Shown: positions 1 to 7,847 of the stretch, one piece after another | Numbering within the stretch: the first letter of the stretch is position 1 | How the letters are laid out: each line of letters begins with the position of its first letter | NCBI GenBank assembly: GCA_026770595.1 | Contig: MU633902.1 | Span: 1 to 20,145 of the forward strand | Reading direction: 5' to 3' | DNA length: 20,145 nt | DNA from: Ochromonadaceae sp. CCMP2298 | Taxonomy: Eukaryota > Sar > Synurophyceae > Ochromonadales > Ochromonadaceae | Position numbers and translations under genes: made by a program | Notes under the pieces: generated by a model | Told to the model about the DNA's origin: nothing | The model's database searches: none | The model's input: only the letters and a program-made list of their open reading frames with translations

Positions 1-98
1 TAATACACATTAACCCCCCTCCTCTACTATAATGGTACTATAAATACTACTATACATACTACTATGCTACTATACATACTACTTTAATGGGCGGTTAG
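1..98 (+). other. 3' part of an intron of the histidine kinase gene, with short tandem repeats
   Basis: AT-rich stretch ending in TTAG just before the first visible kinase exon. It carries two near-copies of CTACTATACATACTA (about 49-83) and a CCTCCTCTACTATAATG block (about 17-33) that recurs in the next intron as CCTCCTGTACTATAATG. The in-frame TAG at 96-98 shows that this stretch is not coding in the frame of the exon. No gene seen. Confidence 0.6.
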
Positions 99-2498
99 AG
101 CGTGGGGGACACGCACGGGGACCGCTATACGGAGTTCAAGTACGTCGAGACGGGGGTGGTAAGTGTATTAAACTCCTATTAAACCCCCTCTTTTATACTT
201 CAATGTGTATTTAAACCCCTCCTGTACTATAATGTGTATTAAACCCCCTACAGGTTATCAGCGGCACGGACACCTGTACGATTGAGTTCTACCCGCAGCA
301 GCAGTTCATCGACGCGCGCACCAACAACACGCCTGTGTATCTGTCCGTGGGTACCGGGCTGTTCATTCTGCTGTGCACGCTGCTGTTCTTCCTGTACGAC
401 GTGCCCATGCGCAACTCAGCCATCCGCACCGAGATCGTGCTGGAGACCAAGCGGCGCTTCGTGCGCTTCATCAGCCACGAGATCCGCACGCCTTTGAACA
501 CGGTCAACATGGGCCTGACGGTGTTCGGCCAGGAGCTGGACTGCATCCACGATGCCGTGGTGCAAATGGTGGGGGGGCAGGGGCAGTCGGGTGCACAGCC
601 TTCTGCACTGGAGGTCGTGCAAAAGTGTCTGCTGGGGAAGATCGAGGAACTGAAGAGCATCGCCAGGGAAGTGACGGCGAGCACCGAGGAGGCCGTCGTA
701 GTGCTCAATGACCTGTTGAACTACGATAAGGTCAGTCCCAATAAAACTACCCGCTCAATCTGATGCTGTCCACTAATTCCCTTTCTCCCTCTCTCCCCTG
801 TCTCCCTCTTTCCCGCTCTCCCTCTCCCCCTTACCTTAATTACGATAAGATCGAGTCGGGCATCTTCGTGCTGGAGTTCGCCTTCGTGGCTGTGGGCGAG
901 GTGCTGCAGAGGTCAATGGCTACCTTACTGCTGCAGGCCAGGGACAAAAACGTTTCCCTCACGCTAAGGACGATTGAGGACGAGGCACAGGAGACAGACG
1001 AGGGCAGGGCAACTGAGGCGGGTGCTGACACTGGGGTGGGGAGTGTGGAGAGGATGGAGAGTGGGCTAGGTGCCCTGGAGCTGGACCCGCGCTACCAGCT
1101 GGTCGGGGACGAGTCCCGGCTGGGGCAGGTGCTGCGCAACCTGCTGTCCAATGCCCTCAAGTTCACCAACGCAGGAGGAACCGTGTCAGTCACTGTGCAG
1201 AGGGTGCCGGGCGGCATGCCGGAGCAGGTGCGCATAGCCCTGCCCGAGGAGCAGAGCGGCCTGCTGACCTACCCGCGCGCCGGGTCTGTGCGTATCTCCG
1301 TGGTGGACTCGGGTGCGGGCTTGTCGGAGCAGCAGGTTCTGGACATTGGCCAGGAAGGCCTCCAATTCAACGTGAGCACGCTGCAGGGCGGGGGGGGGTC
1401 GGGCCTGGGGCTCTTTATCACCAAGGGGCTGGTGCTGCAGCACGGGGGGCAGATTACCGTGACCTCGCCGGGCCTGGGCAGGGGCGTGTCCACCATGCTG
1501 GAGTTCCCGGTGTTCGATGTTGTCGACTCCGACCATTTGGTGACAGTGTCCCACAGCCAAGAGTTGGGAGCAAGGGGGGGCGCTGACGGGGGGGGTCTGG
1601 GGGTGGGTGGGGGAACTGTGGCCCAACTGGGGGGTATACAGCTTAGCCCCGTTGGAGCATACGCATTGGACCCGCCCGCACAACACACTTTTGGCCTCAT
1701 CACCCCCTCCCTTTCCAATTTCGACGCCTTAAGCACCCGCCCTACCTCTACCACTGCCTCTGGCTCTGCCTACCCTGCCTCTCCCTCTGCCTCTGCCCCT
1801 GCTCCTGGCACTGTCCCTGCCACTGCCTCTGTACCTGCCACTGCTACTGCCTCTACCACTGCCACTGCCTCAGCCTCTGTCGGTGCTGTTCGCCACATGC
1901 TGGTGGTGGACGACGCTGTGTCAAATCGCAAGATGCTGTTGCGCATTTTCCGTCTCAAGGTGAGCGTGAAGAATATCAGGGTGTACGGTTACTTACTCTT
2001 TTCTGACTTTATACTCCCCACCCCCCCTATATATCTCCCTCCCGCTAGGGTTTCATATGTGAGGAGGCGTGCGACGGGCAGCAGGCGATAGAGTCGTACC
2101 AGCAGATGTGCGCTGACCAAAGACCCCCCGAAGCCGTGCTGATGGACTACGAGATGCCCGTGATGAACGGCCCCACCGCCACCAAGCAGCTGCGCGAGAT
2201 GGGGTGCGGCAGCTATATCGTCGGCGTCACTGGCAACGTCATGAAGGTAAGAGGGGTTGTAGGGGGTGTAAGGAGGGTAGTGCTATCTACAAAACCCTCC
2301 AAACATATATAACAATAAAATCCTCAAAATATACACATATGTACCAATATAACCCACTAGGAGGACAAGGACTTCTTCATTAGCTGCGGGGCGGATGACG
2401 TGCTGCCCAAGCCTGTGAACGCAGCCAGCGTGGAGAGGCTGCTGGCCTTCCTCTCCTCGCCCAGAGAGGAGGGAAGCGGCAAGAGACTCACCCCCTAG
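99..2498 (+). CDS. Receptor-type hybrid histidine kinase (3' part, five visible exons)
   Basis: Exons inferred at 99-158, 254-730, 850-1959, 2049-2246 and 2361-2498 (TAG stop), all phase 0, giving about 660 visible residues; the 5' part lies outside the window. Order: end of an extracellular domain (DTCTIEFYP), one transmembrane helix (about nt 332-400), a HisKA dimerisation domain with H-box FISHEIRTPLN (phospho-acceptor His codon 476-478), then a HATPase domain with N-box LLSNALKFTNAGG, G1 DSGAGLS and G2 GSGLGLF. A long Ala/Ser/Thr/Pro linker (about 1690-1890) follows. The C-terminal receiver has acidic DD in LVVDDA, acceptor Asp in VLMDYEMP (codon 2145-2147), Thr in GVTGN and Lys in LPKPV. 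All catalytic residues seen are intact, so an active His-to-Asp phosphorelay sensor is expected; its input signal is unknown. The first exon boundary is least certain (TTAG acceptor just after an in-frame TAG at 96-98). Confidence 0.88.
731..849 (+). other. Kinase intron bounded by a near-direct repeat
   Basis: The intron starts GTCAGT and ends GATAAG. Removing it joins LLNYDK to IESG in phase 0, the expected continuation after a HisKA domain. The last 12 exon bases (AACTACGATAAG, 719-730) and the last 12 intron bases (AATTACGATAAG, 838-849) differ at one position. The interior is CT-rich (about 775-830). Confidence 0.8.
2247..2360 (+). other. AT-rich kinase intron resembling the BRR2 intron
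   Basis: The donor GTAAGA and acceptor CCACTAG join GVTGNVMK to EDKDFFISCGADD in phase 0, a normal receiver-domain sequence. The 3' half (about 2293-2360) contains ACCCTCCAAA, ATAACAATAAAATCCTCA and CCAATATAACCCACTAG. These blocks appear in the same order, with few changes, in the BRR2 intron at 16736-16854. Confidence 0.85.
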
Positions 2499-2718
2499 CA
2501 CCCACAGTACGTACTACCACCACAATACATAACAGTAGTACATATACTGCACATATACTACTACTACCACAGTACATCCACAGAGCCCCCCCCCCGCCAC
2601 GAGAGGCACCGCAGATCATAGAAGGGGCTCACGTAGGCGCTGGGGGTGGGTGCAGGTGCACGTGGGCTGATTTGCGTACATACGGTAGGTGTATTTACAT
2701 ACATATACATATACATAT

Positions 2719-2734
2719 ACCCTATAAATAGGGT
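2719..2734. promoter_or_regulatory. Palindrome containing a TATA-box-like TATAAATA
   Basis: ACCCTATAAATAGGGT has 7-bp arms around AA; TATAAATA lies at 2723-2730. It lies about 220 bp past the kinase stop codon, where no protein gene starts nearby. It could be a promoter element of a non-coding RNA or a chance AT-rich palindrome. Confidence 0.3.
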
Positions 2735-2834
2735 GTGTATATACTTTGGGGGGAAGGTGTATATATGGGCGCTGGATTTTCGATTTCACCAGATGGAGAG
2801 GAGAGATAGTTTTAGAGATAGTTAGAGAGAGAGC

Positions 2835-2881
2835 CTAAGAGTGGGACTTGAGAGAAGAAATAGAGATCGTCCCACTCTTAG
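2835..2881. repeat. Inverted repeat, 13-bp perfect arms, 21-nt loop
   Basis: The left arm CTAAGAGTGGGAC (2835-2847) is exactly complementary to GTCCCACTCTTAG (2869-2881). A purine-rich loop separates them, and T-rich runs follow from 2901. It could fold as an RNA hairpin on either strand. No RNA family recognised. Confidence 0.75.
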
Positions 2882-3039
2882 AAGGAGAATACTCGTAACG
2901 GTTTTTTTTAATTTTTTCACTTTTTTCTGGGCTATTGTGTACTACTGAGTTCACCTGATCACGTTTAAGCAATTTCGCTTTCTGTAAAATGTTTTAACTT
3001 GCGAGTAGTTTGAGTTCGCTTACATTCAAAGCACGGAGC

Positions 3040-3177
3040 AGTGCTAGCACTAGTGATTACCAAATAACCACTAGTGATTATACAATACTACAAACTAGTG
3101 ATCGGGTACCAAATACTACATTTAATACTACAAATATGAATACGGCACTGTGCCAAATACGAGGACGGCACTGTGCC
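3040..3177. repeat. Cluster of short palindromic repeats
   Basis: Perfect palindrome AGTGCTAGCACT at 3040-3051. CACTAGTG followed by ATTA occurs at 3048-3055 and 3069-3076, with a third related copy (ACTAGTGAT) at 3094-3102. The 15-base word ACGGCACTGTGCCAA, containing palindrome GGCACTGTGCC, occurs twice (palindromes at 3144-3154 and 3167-3177), 23 bp apart. They may be binding sites or minisatellite remnants. Confidence 0.7.
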
Positions 3178-3240
3178 AATACTTTCCTGCCAGATACTAT
3201 GACCTTTAGACCTTAGGTAACCCCCTAGCCTTCTGGGTAC

Positions 3241-4940
3241 TTAATCACACACTTTATCGCCCATGATGCTGCGGAGGGGCAGGTCAGGGAGGTCCCCGTC
3301 GGCGCTGTCCACGAAAGTGAACCCCCCCTCCTCGTCCCCCACCGCCTCATAGTCCCCCACCACCGAGGAGGCCGAGAGGCTGGAGGGGGAGGAGGGGGGG
3401 CCTACTCCTGTCCACTCCCCCCCCACCCCACACTCAGTCCACTCAGAGGTCTTGTACCTCAGCAGGTCCACCTCGCCTGGGGAGAGAATTGAGTCCGTGG
3501 CGAAGACTCCAGAGGACCAGGTAGAGGGGCAGGAGGCGGTGGAGGAGTGGGCGCAGGGGCTGTGACGAGAGGGCATTTCGAAGCTACTCCAGCTGTCATC
3601 GAATTGACCTGTCTCCACCTCCTGCTGATACCTGTCCCCCACACCCACACCCACACCCATCCCGACCCCCATTCCGAAAGTATCCTCAGCGAAGAGTCCC
3701 GTCTCCACCTCGTACTGATACCGCTCCTGAGCCGTTACTGGCACCACCACAGATACCGATAGAGCCTCTGCCCCGCTGGGGGGCTGGAGCTCCTGGGACT
3801 GGGACTGGGACTGGAGCATGGACTGATGAGCGACCTCCTCAGCCAGCTCCTTGGCCACGCTGTGCAGAATGCTGTTAGAGAAGTCGTCTACCCAGTGGGT
3901 ATGGGTGTGGGGGTGTGAGTGGGCGTGGGGGGTAGGGGTGTGGGCGGTAGGGGGGTGCGTGGAGCTTGAGGGCGCAGGGGGTGCAGGGGGGCTGTCTGAG
4001 GGTTCAAGTGTGGGTGCAGGTGTAAGTGCAGGTGTGGGTGCAGGTGTGGAGCTGGGCACATCCGACCACATGCTGACGCTGAGGGGGCTGACTGCGCTGT
4101 TTGAGAGGGGATCTTGGGACAGTGACTGTAGGAACTGTGGGGGATCTAGGGCTGTGAGTGCTGCGCAGAGGAGCTGGGACTGCGCATCGCTCAGCTGGAA
4201 GTCCATCAAGCCCACACCCACAACCCCTACACCCCCTACACCCACACCCACAGCCTTTGTGTCGGTCTTCTGAGCCTGAGCCTTCTGAGCAAGATCTCTC
4301 GGGCTGCAGACACTCCGCGCGGCTATCGAGGCACAGCGCGCAGAGGCGGCAGCGCCCAGTCCAGCTTCGAAGAAGAAGGCTCGCAGGTTCTCATAGTCCT
4401 GCCAGGAGGGATCGGAGGCAGTCAGGACCACCTAGAGGAGGAGGGGGGGAGGTATAGAGGTATGTAGGGTGTGAGTATTTGAGGTATGGTAGGGTGGAAG
4501 TAGCGATGAAACGGTAGTGAAGACCAGGTTCACCTGCTCGCTGACCGCCACCAGCCCCCAATACACGTCATCCTTGCAGGATAGCTGTCTCTTGAAGTGC
4601 GTCAGCGTGGAGCGTAGGCACTGCAGCTGTAGATCGTTCACGGCCGGCCCGGCGCGCAGGACGCTCTCCAGGGCTGTGCGAAGAAAGTTCGAAAGCATCG
4701 CCACGTCAGAACTCTGCAGGGGGGAGTTGTTCGGTTATCGAAAGAGTACAAGGGCGGAGACCAGAGGGCAGAGACTAAGAGGCACAGAATACAGGTTCAG
4801 GTAGCTATTTACCACCAGCACACCTAACCTACCTTCAACTTAGGAGTATCGGTAGCTGTAGCATCCAACGCGTCGAGCCGCGCTATTTTCCTGGAATGGT
4901 TCGGGTAGCCCGACAGGATCAACCCCTCTGAGAGCATCAT
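3241..4940 (-). CDS. Unrecognised low-complexity protein (three exons, about 492 aa)
   Basis: Exons inferred on the minus strand at 4940-4833, 4713-4534 and 4431-3241 (TAA stop), all phase 0. There are two ATGs in tandem (4940 and 4937); I take the first. Residues 1 to about 140 are a non-repetitive, probably helical region with LRSTLTHFKRQLSCKDDVYW and SDPSWQDYENLRAFFFEAG, which I do not recognise. The rest is low-complexity: a Gly-Val run, a Pro/Thr/Ala stretch, a His/Pro/Thr tract, Ser-Gln repeats, and a second Gly-Val/Met run. Two copies of RYQxEVETGxF are encoded at 3723-3691 and 3633-3601, and the C-terminus is acidic. No signal peptide or membrane helix seen. The middle donor (GTGAAC after SEQ) is the least certain splice site. 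It is divergent from the PC-esterase gene. Confidence 0.7.
3897..3956 (+). repeat. G-run array, potential G-quadruplex, inside the unknown gene
   Basis: The plus strand (template strand of the gene here) carries eight runs of three or more G separated by loops of about 2-6 nt, in GGGTATGGGTGTGGGGG style. It encodes a His/Pro/Thr-rich tract. Similar CCCACA/GGTGTG repeats recur at 3641-3660, 4010-4050 and 4207-4252. Confidence 0.55.
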
Positions 4941-5387
4941 GACTGCGCCAATTTAGCGTTGTGAGTTGGGGTAGATTGAGTTGTCATTGAGGTACGAAGA
5001 GGCACCGAGGATTTCCTTCCTTCCTTCTCCTCTCTTCCTTCCTCATCTCTCTCAGCCAAAATCGGCTCTCTTTGAACGACAGTTACATATCTTCGAGATT
5101 TTGGTGAAATAGACGCTACTTTTCATTTTCCCCACAGTATAAAGCGCCTATTTAAGAAACAGAAGACTTTCCTAAAAGATAACTTAAAAGTTATCCATTT
5201 TATTCCAAATACAGCGGCAGAGACAGCTGCTGGTGTGATTAGGCAGAGACAGCAGCAGAGCACAGACAGCAGAGCCGAGTAGCAGAGACAGCGGCAGAGC
5301 AGAGACAGGGCAGAGCAGAGCAGCAGAGACAGCAGTAGATCAGCGCAGTAGAGCAGCGGTAGTTGGAGATCATTTCGTGAAAGAGAG
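4941..5387. promoter_or_regulatory. Divergent promoter region of the unknown gene and the PC-esterase
   Basis: The region separates two start codons on opposite strands. It holds a CT-rich tract (about 5010-5056), a TATAAA at 5138-5143 oriented towards the PC-esterase, an inverted repeat GATAACTT-AA-AAGTTATC at 5178-5195, and a CAG/GCAGAGACAGC-rich stretch at about 5211-5356 likely to be 5'UTR. No RNA gene recognised. Confidence 0.45.
5211..5356 (+). repeat. Degenerate CAGAGACAGCAG repeat, probable 5'UTR
   Basis: The words GCAGAGACAGC and GCAGAGCAGAG recur many times with variation. The stretch lies between the TATA-like element at 5138 and a strong donor (GTAAGT) at 5388, so it is probably transcribed 5'UTR. 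The strand is assigned from the downstream gene. Confidence 0.6.
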
Positions 5388-5704
5388 GTAAGTCCTCGCT
5401 CTGCGGTCAGCCACCCTCCACCCAGCTCACTCCTCACTCCTCACTCCTCACTCCACCAACCTCCCACCTTCCACCTCACTCCATCCGCCCACCCTCCCAC
5501 CCTCTGTCACGTGTTTGACCTGTACTCCCCTCTCTCTACCCTCTGCTCGGACTCATTCTAGTCTGCCCCTTGTCCTTTGTTCCCTGACTCCCCTCCCAGG
5601 CTCGTCGACTCCCTCTGTCCTCTGTCCTCTGTCCTCTGTCCTCTTCCCTCTGTCCGCTGTCTTCTTCACTCTGTCCTACCCCCTTACCCAATTACCCACA
5701 TCAG
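5388..5704 (+). other. Probable 5'UTR intron of the PC-esterase gene
   Basis: Consensus donor AGAG|GTAAGT at 5388 and acceptor CACATCAG at 5704, followed two bases later by the ATG at 5707. The interior is CT-rich with repeated CTCTGTC (about 5606-5660) and repeated CACTCCT (about 5430-5455), like other introns here. An open frame runs through without an ATG, which is why I treat it as intron and not coding. Confidence 0.6.
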
Positions 5705-5706
5705 GA

Positions 5707-7279
5707 ATGCTCCTTCTCCGATGCCACCTCTGCTCCCTCTGCCTTCTCCCATGCATCTTATACCTCCTATGCCTTCAGCCTGCGATAGCCTCTAAGATGT
5801 GCCAGGGCCAGGACTACGCCGAGGGCCGCTGGCTCAACTTAACTGTCCCGGAACTGGCTCAACTTTCACAAGAAAATGGGAATGTGCCCCAGTACTGCGT
5901 GGGGGAGCGCTGCTCGCGCACCATGGCCCCCCCTAGATGCGGTGACTCCAATTGCGCGGGCTACTGGCCCTCCCCCAACGAGAAAGAGCCCCTCAACAGC
6001 GCGCACTGGGACCACGGACACGTGTGCATCGAAGCCAAGATGAGTCTCAATATGACCTCGTACGAGGCCACTCGATCACTGCTGAAGTACAAGTGGCAGC
6101 CAGACACGTGCGACCTAGTCCCCTGGGATGCAGACACCTTCTGCAGACTGCTCGGAGAGAGGATAATCTCTTTCTACGGTGACTCTACAATGGCTCAGGT
6201 GTTCGCGTCCCTCACCTCACTGCTGATAACACACTTCCGCACGCACAGAACAGAGGCGTCCCGCAACTGCGTGTCGCAGCTTCATTTTTTCTGGAGCGAT
6301 CGCATCGACTACTCCTCCTACCCGCGAGGAAGGGGGCTGCCCTTCGCGGAGACCTGGAAGTCAATCAACTACAGGAATAGAGAAAGCGAGGAGCCCAATC
6401 AAGACATAGTGGTGGTTTCAGCAGGTATTATCCTTACTCATATATCATTTATCGTATATAGTGTGGAGCCTTATATGTCGTAATATACCTCCGAATGTCT
6501 GATAAAATACATAGATATTATCTATAATAATGTTCTCCTATTCTCCTATTATCATCGCATATTCGCCTATTCATCCTCCATCTGCAGGAGCTCATACACT
6601 GGTGCCCATGGGGTCGGTTGTAGAAGCGATGAGAAATATCACCACCGTAGGTAAGTACGTAGGTTACATATAACATGTTCGGATACTGCCATATTCGGAT
6701 AATGGCATATGTCGTATAGGGTATGTGCTATATTCCTATATTCCTATATGCCTTGTTATCTAATTATCCAATTATGTCTCCCTACTATCCTTTATCTGTA
6801 TATGTGATATCTGTACATCATATCTGCATTGCGTATTAGAGCAACTGCTGGTGTCGCCTATCCTGGACTTCTTCTTCCCGAAGGTGGGAGATGCCCTGGA
6901 GTTCCTCACCGATAAATCCAATGACCGCAGCATCGGCAAGCTCAAGCCCAAATCGGTGATCATAAAACTGATGTCTCCGCCGCACCCCAACTGCGGGCGG
7001 TACAGCGCCCCAATAGACTTGGATTCGGACGTAGACAGGGACTATTTCCACAGCAGTACTAGTGGGTATCACTGGGAGGCGGTGGCAGAGGCAGATCGTC
7101 TTATGACCCTGTTCGCTGATAAGTACCCAGTGGGCATCATCGACATGCGCCCATTGATGAAACGGCCAGACGCCCACGCCTACCCCATCACGCAAGACTG
7201 TATGCACTACTGCATACCTGGCCCGCTGGATTTATTCGCAAACCTGCTGCTGCACGCACTGAGTCTGGGGGAAGCGTGA
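5707..7279 (+). CDS. PC-esterase (GDSL/SGNH-like acyl-esterase, TBL-type), secreted or Golgi
   Basis: Exons inferred at 5707-6424, 6588-6650 and 6840-7279 (TGA), both introns phase 1, giving 406 aa. The start at ATG 5707 exposes an N-terminal signal peptide or anchor (MLLLRCHLCSLCLLPCILYL). The family's two catalytic motifs are present: GDS in FYGDSTMAQ (Ser about residue 160) and D-x-x-H in DCMHYCIPGPLDLFANLLL (Asp 380, His 383). That second block closely matches the C-terminal signature of plant trichome-birefringence-like and related PC-esterases. The middle exon supplies VSAGAHTLVPM, matching the conserved Gly-Ala-His region. The mature part is cysteine-rich and has NXS/T sites. By family knowledge these enzymes O-acetylate or deacetylate glycans in the secretory pathway; the actual substrate cannot be read from sequence. 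Confidence 0.85.
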
Positions 7280-7847
7280 TAGCGTAAGAGCATGATAATT
7301 ATGTGGGAAGGGTGGGAAGGGCGTGCACCCGTGCCCCTTCTCCACGTACCGTACACTACACGGCGTACACTATACACAAAACAGCCACACAGTACAACAG
7401 TAGAACTATATAACAGTAGAAGAAAAAATTGTCCATAGATTTTTTGTGGCGTAACTTACCGGATCAAGTGCATCGCCAATTAATCTAACAAAACAAGTGT
7501 ACTAAACTCGCAAGTATCTTACTACTTTCCTAAATGAGTTTTTTTTAAATTGCTGCATAGTCATCATGTATTATTCATTAACATTATCATTAACATTAAC
7601 ATTAACGTTAACGTTAACATTAACATTAACATACACGATGCTGCTCCGTAACGTTGTGTTGGCGTTTTTGGCGGAGTTTTTGCCCTTAAAGTAACGGCCG
7701 TCAACCCAAAAAAATCAAAATCCAAAAAGCTCTGTCAGTCTGCTGTGTGGCCGTGCAAGGTGTCAAGTGTCCCTCCTCGCACAATTGTGCTGCGTTTGGG
7801 AGAAAAGATTCGTCTCTTCGGCCTGTTGCTTGGCTCGCCACTGTAGC
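7280..7847. other. Spacer between PC-esterase and exchanger genes
   Basis: Holds the PC-esterase 3' flank and the exchanger promoter/5'UTR. No further gene seen. Contains an A/T-rich part (7420-7560), the hexanucleotide repeat at 7576-7631, and an A-rich segment (about 7707-7729) before the exchanger. An open frame extends upstream of ATG 7848 to a GTG at 7767, but no ATG lies in it. Confidence 0.7.
7576..7631. repeat. (CATTAA)n / (CGTTAA)n microsatellite
   Basis: About nine imperfect hexanucleotide units of CATTAA, with an interruption (CATTAT) near the start and two CGTTAA variants in the middle that create GTTAAC palindromes. It lies about 220 bp upstream of the exchanger start. Confidence 0.85.

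Larger units (their letters stand above)
2499..3240. other. Intergenic region between convergent genes, repeat- and palindrome-rich
   Basis: No convincing protein gene: the only sizeable open frame (3010-3216) has no ATG. The left part is TAC/TACTAC-rich (2505-2575), followed by a C-run and CATATA repeats (2697-2720). A palindrome with an embedded TATAAATA lies at 2719-2734, a 13-bp stem inverted repeat at 2835-2881, and T-rich runs at 2901-2928. A cluster of short palindromic repeats lies at 3040-3177. The two flanking genes both end here, so these are 3' flanks unless an extra transcript exists. Confidence 0.7.

Noticed and set aside
1186-1754. Long minus-strand frames opposite the kinase ATPase domain
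   Set aside because: The sense strand has intact N, G1 and G2 boxes; the antisense products are low-complexity shadows.
3040-3177. CRISPR-like array
   Set aside because: Repeats are 8-15 bp, of several different types, with irregular 10-23 bp spacers, in a eukaryotic nuclear context.
3010-3216. 68-codon plus-strand open frame rich in TSDY repeats
   Set aside because: It starts at TTG with no ATG inside a useful length, and its protein repeats simply translate the palindromic DNA repeats.
4010-4050. Interstitial telomere repeat (GGTGTGGGTGCAGG)
   Set aside because: Units are irregular, lie inside an open reading frame and do not match a common telomere unit such as TTAGGG or TTTAGGG.
5515-5706. 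In-frame 64-codon extension upstream of the PC-esterase ATG
   Set aside because: No ATG, CT-repeat composition, a consensus donor upstream (5388) and acceptor (5704) indicate a 5'UTR intron.
7767-7847. In-frame extension upstream of the exchanger ATG
   Set aside because: Begins at a GTG; eukaryotic initiation at ATG 7848 is simpler and the extension lacks family resemblance.
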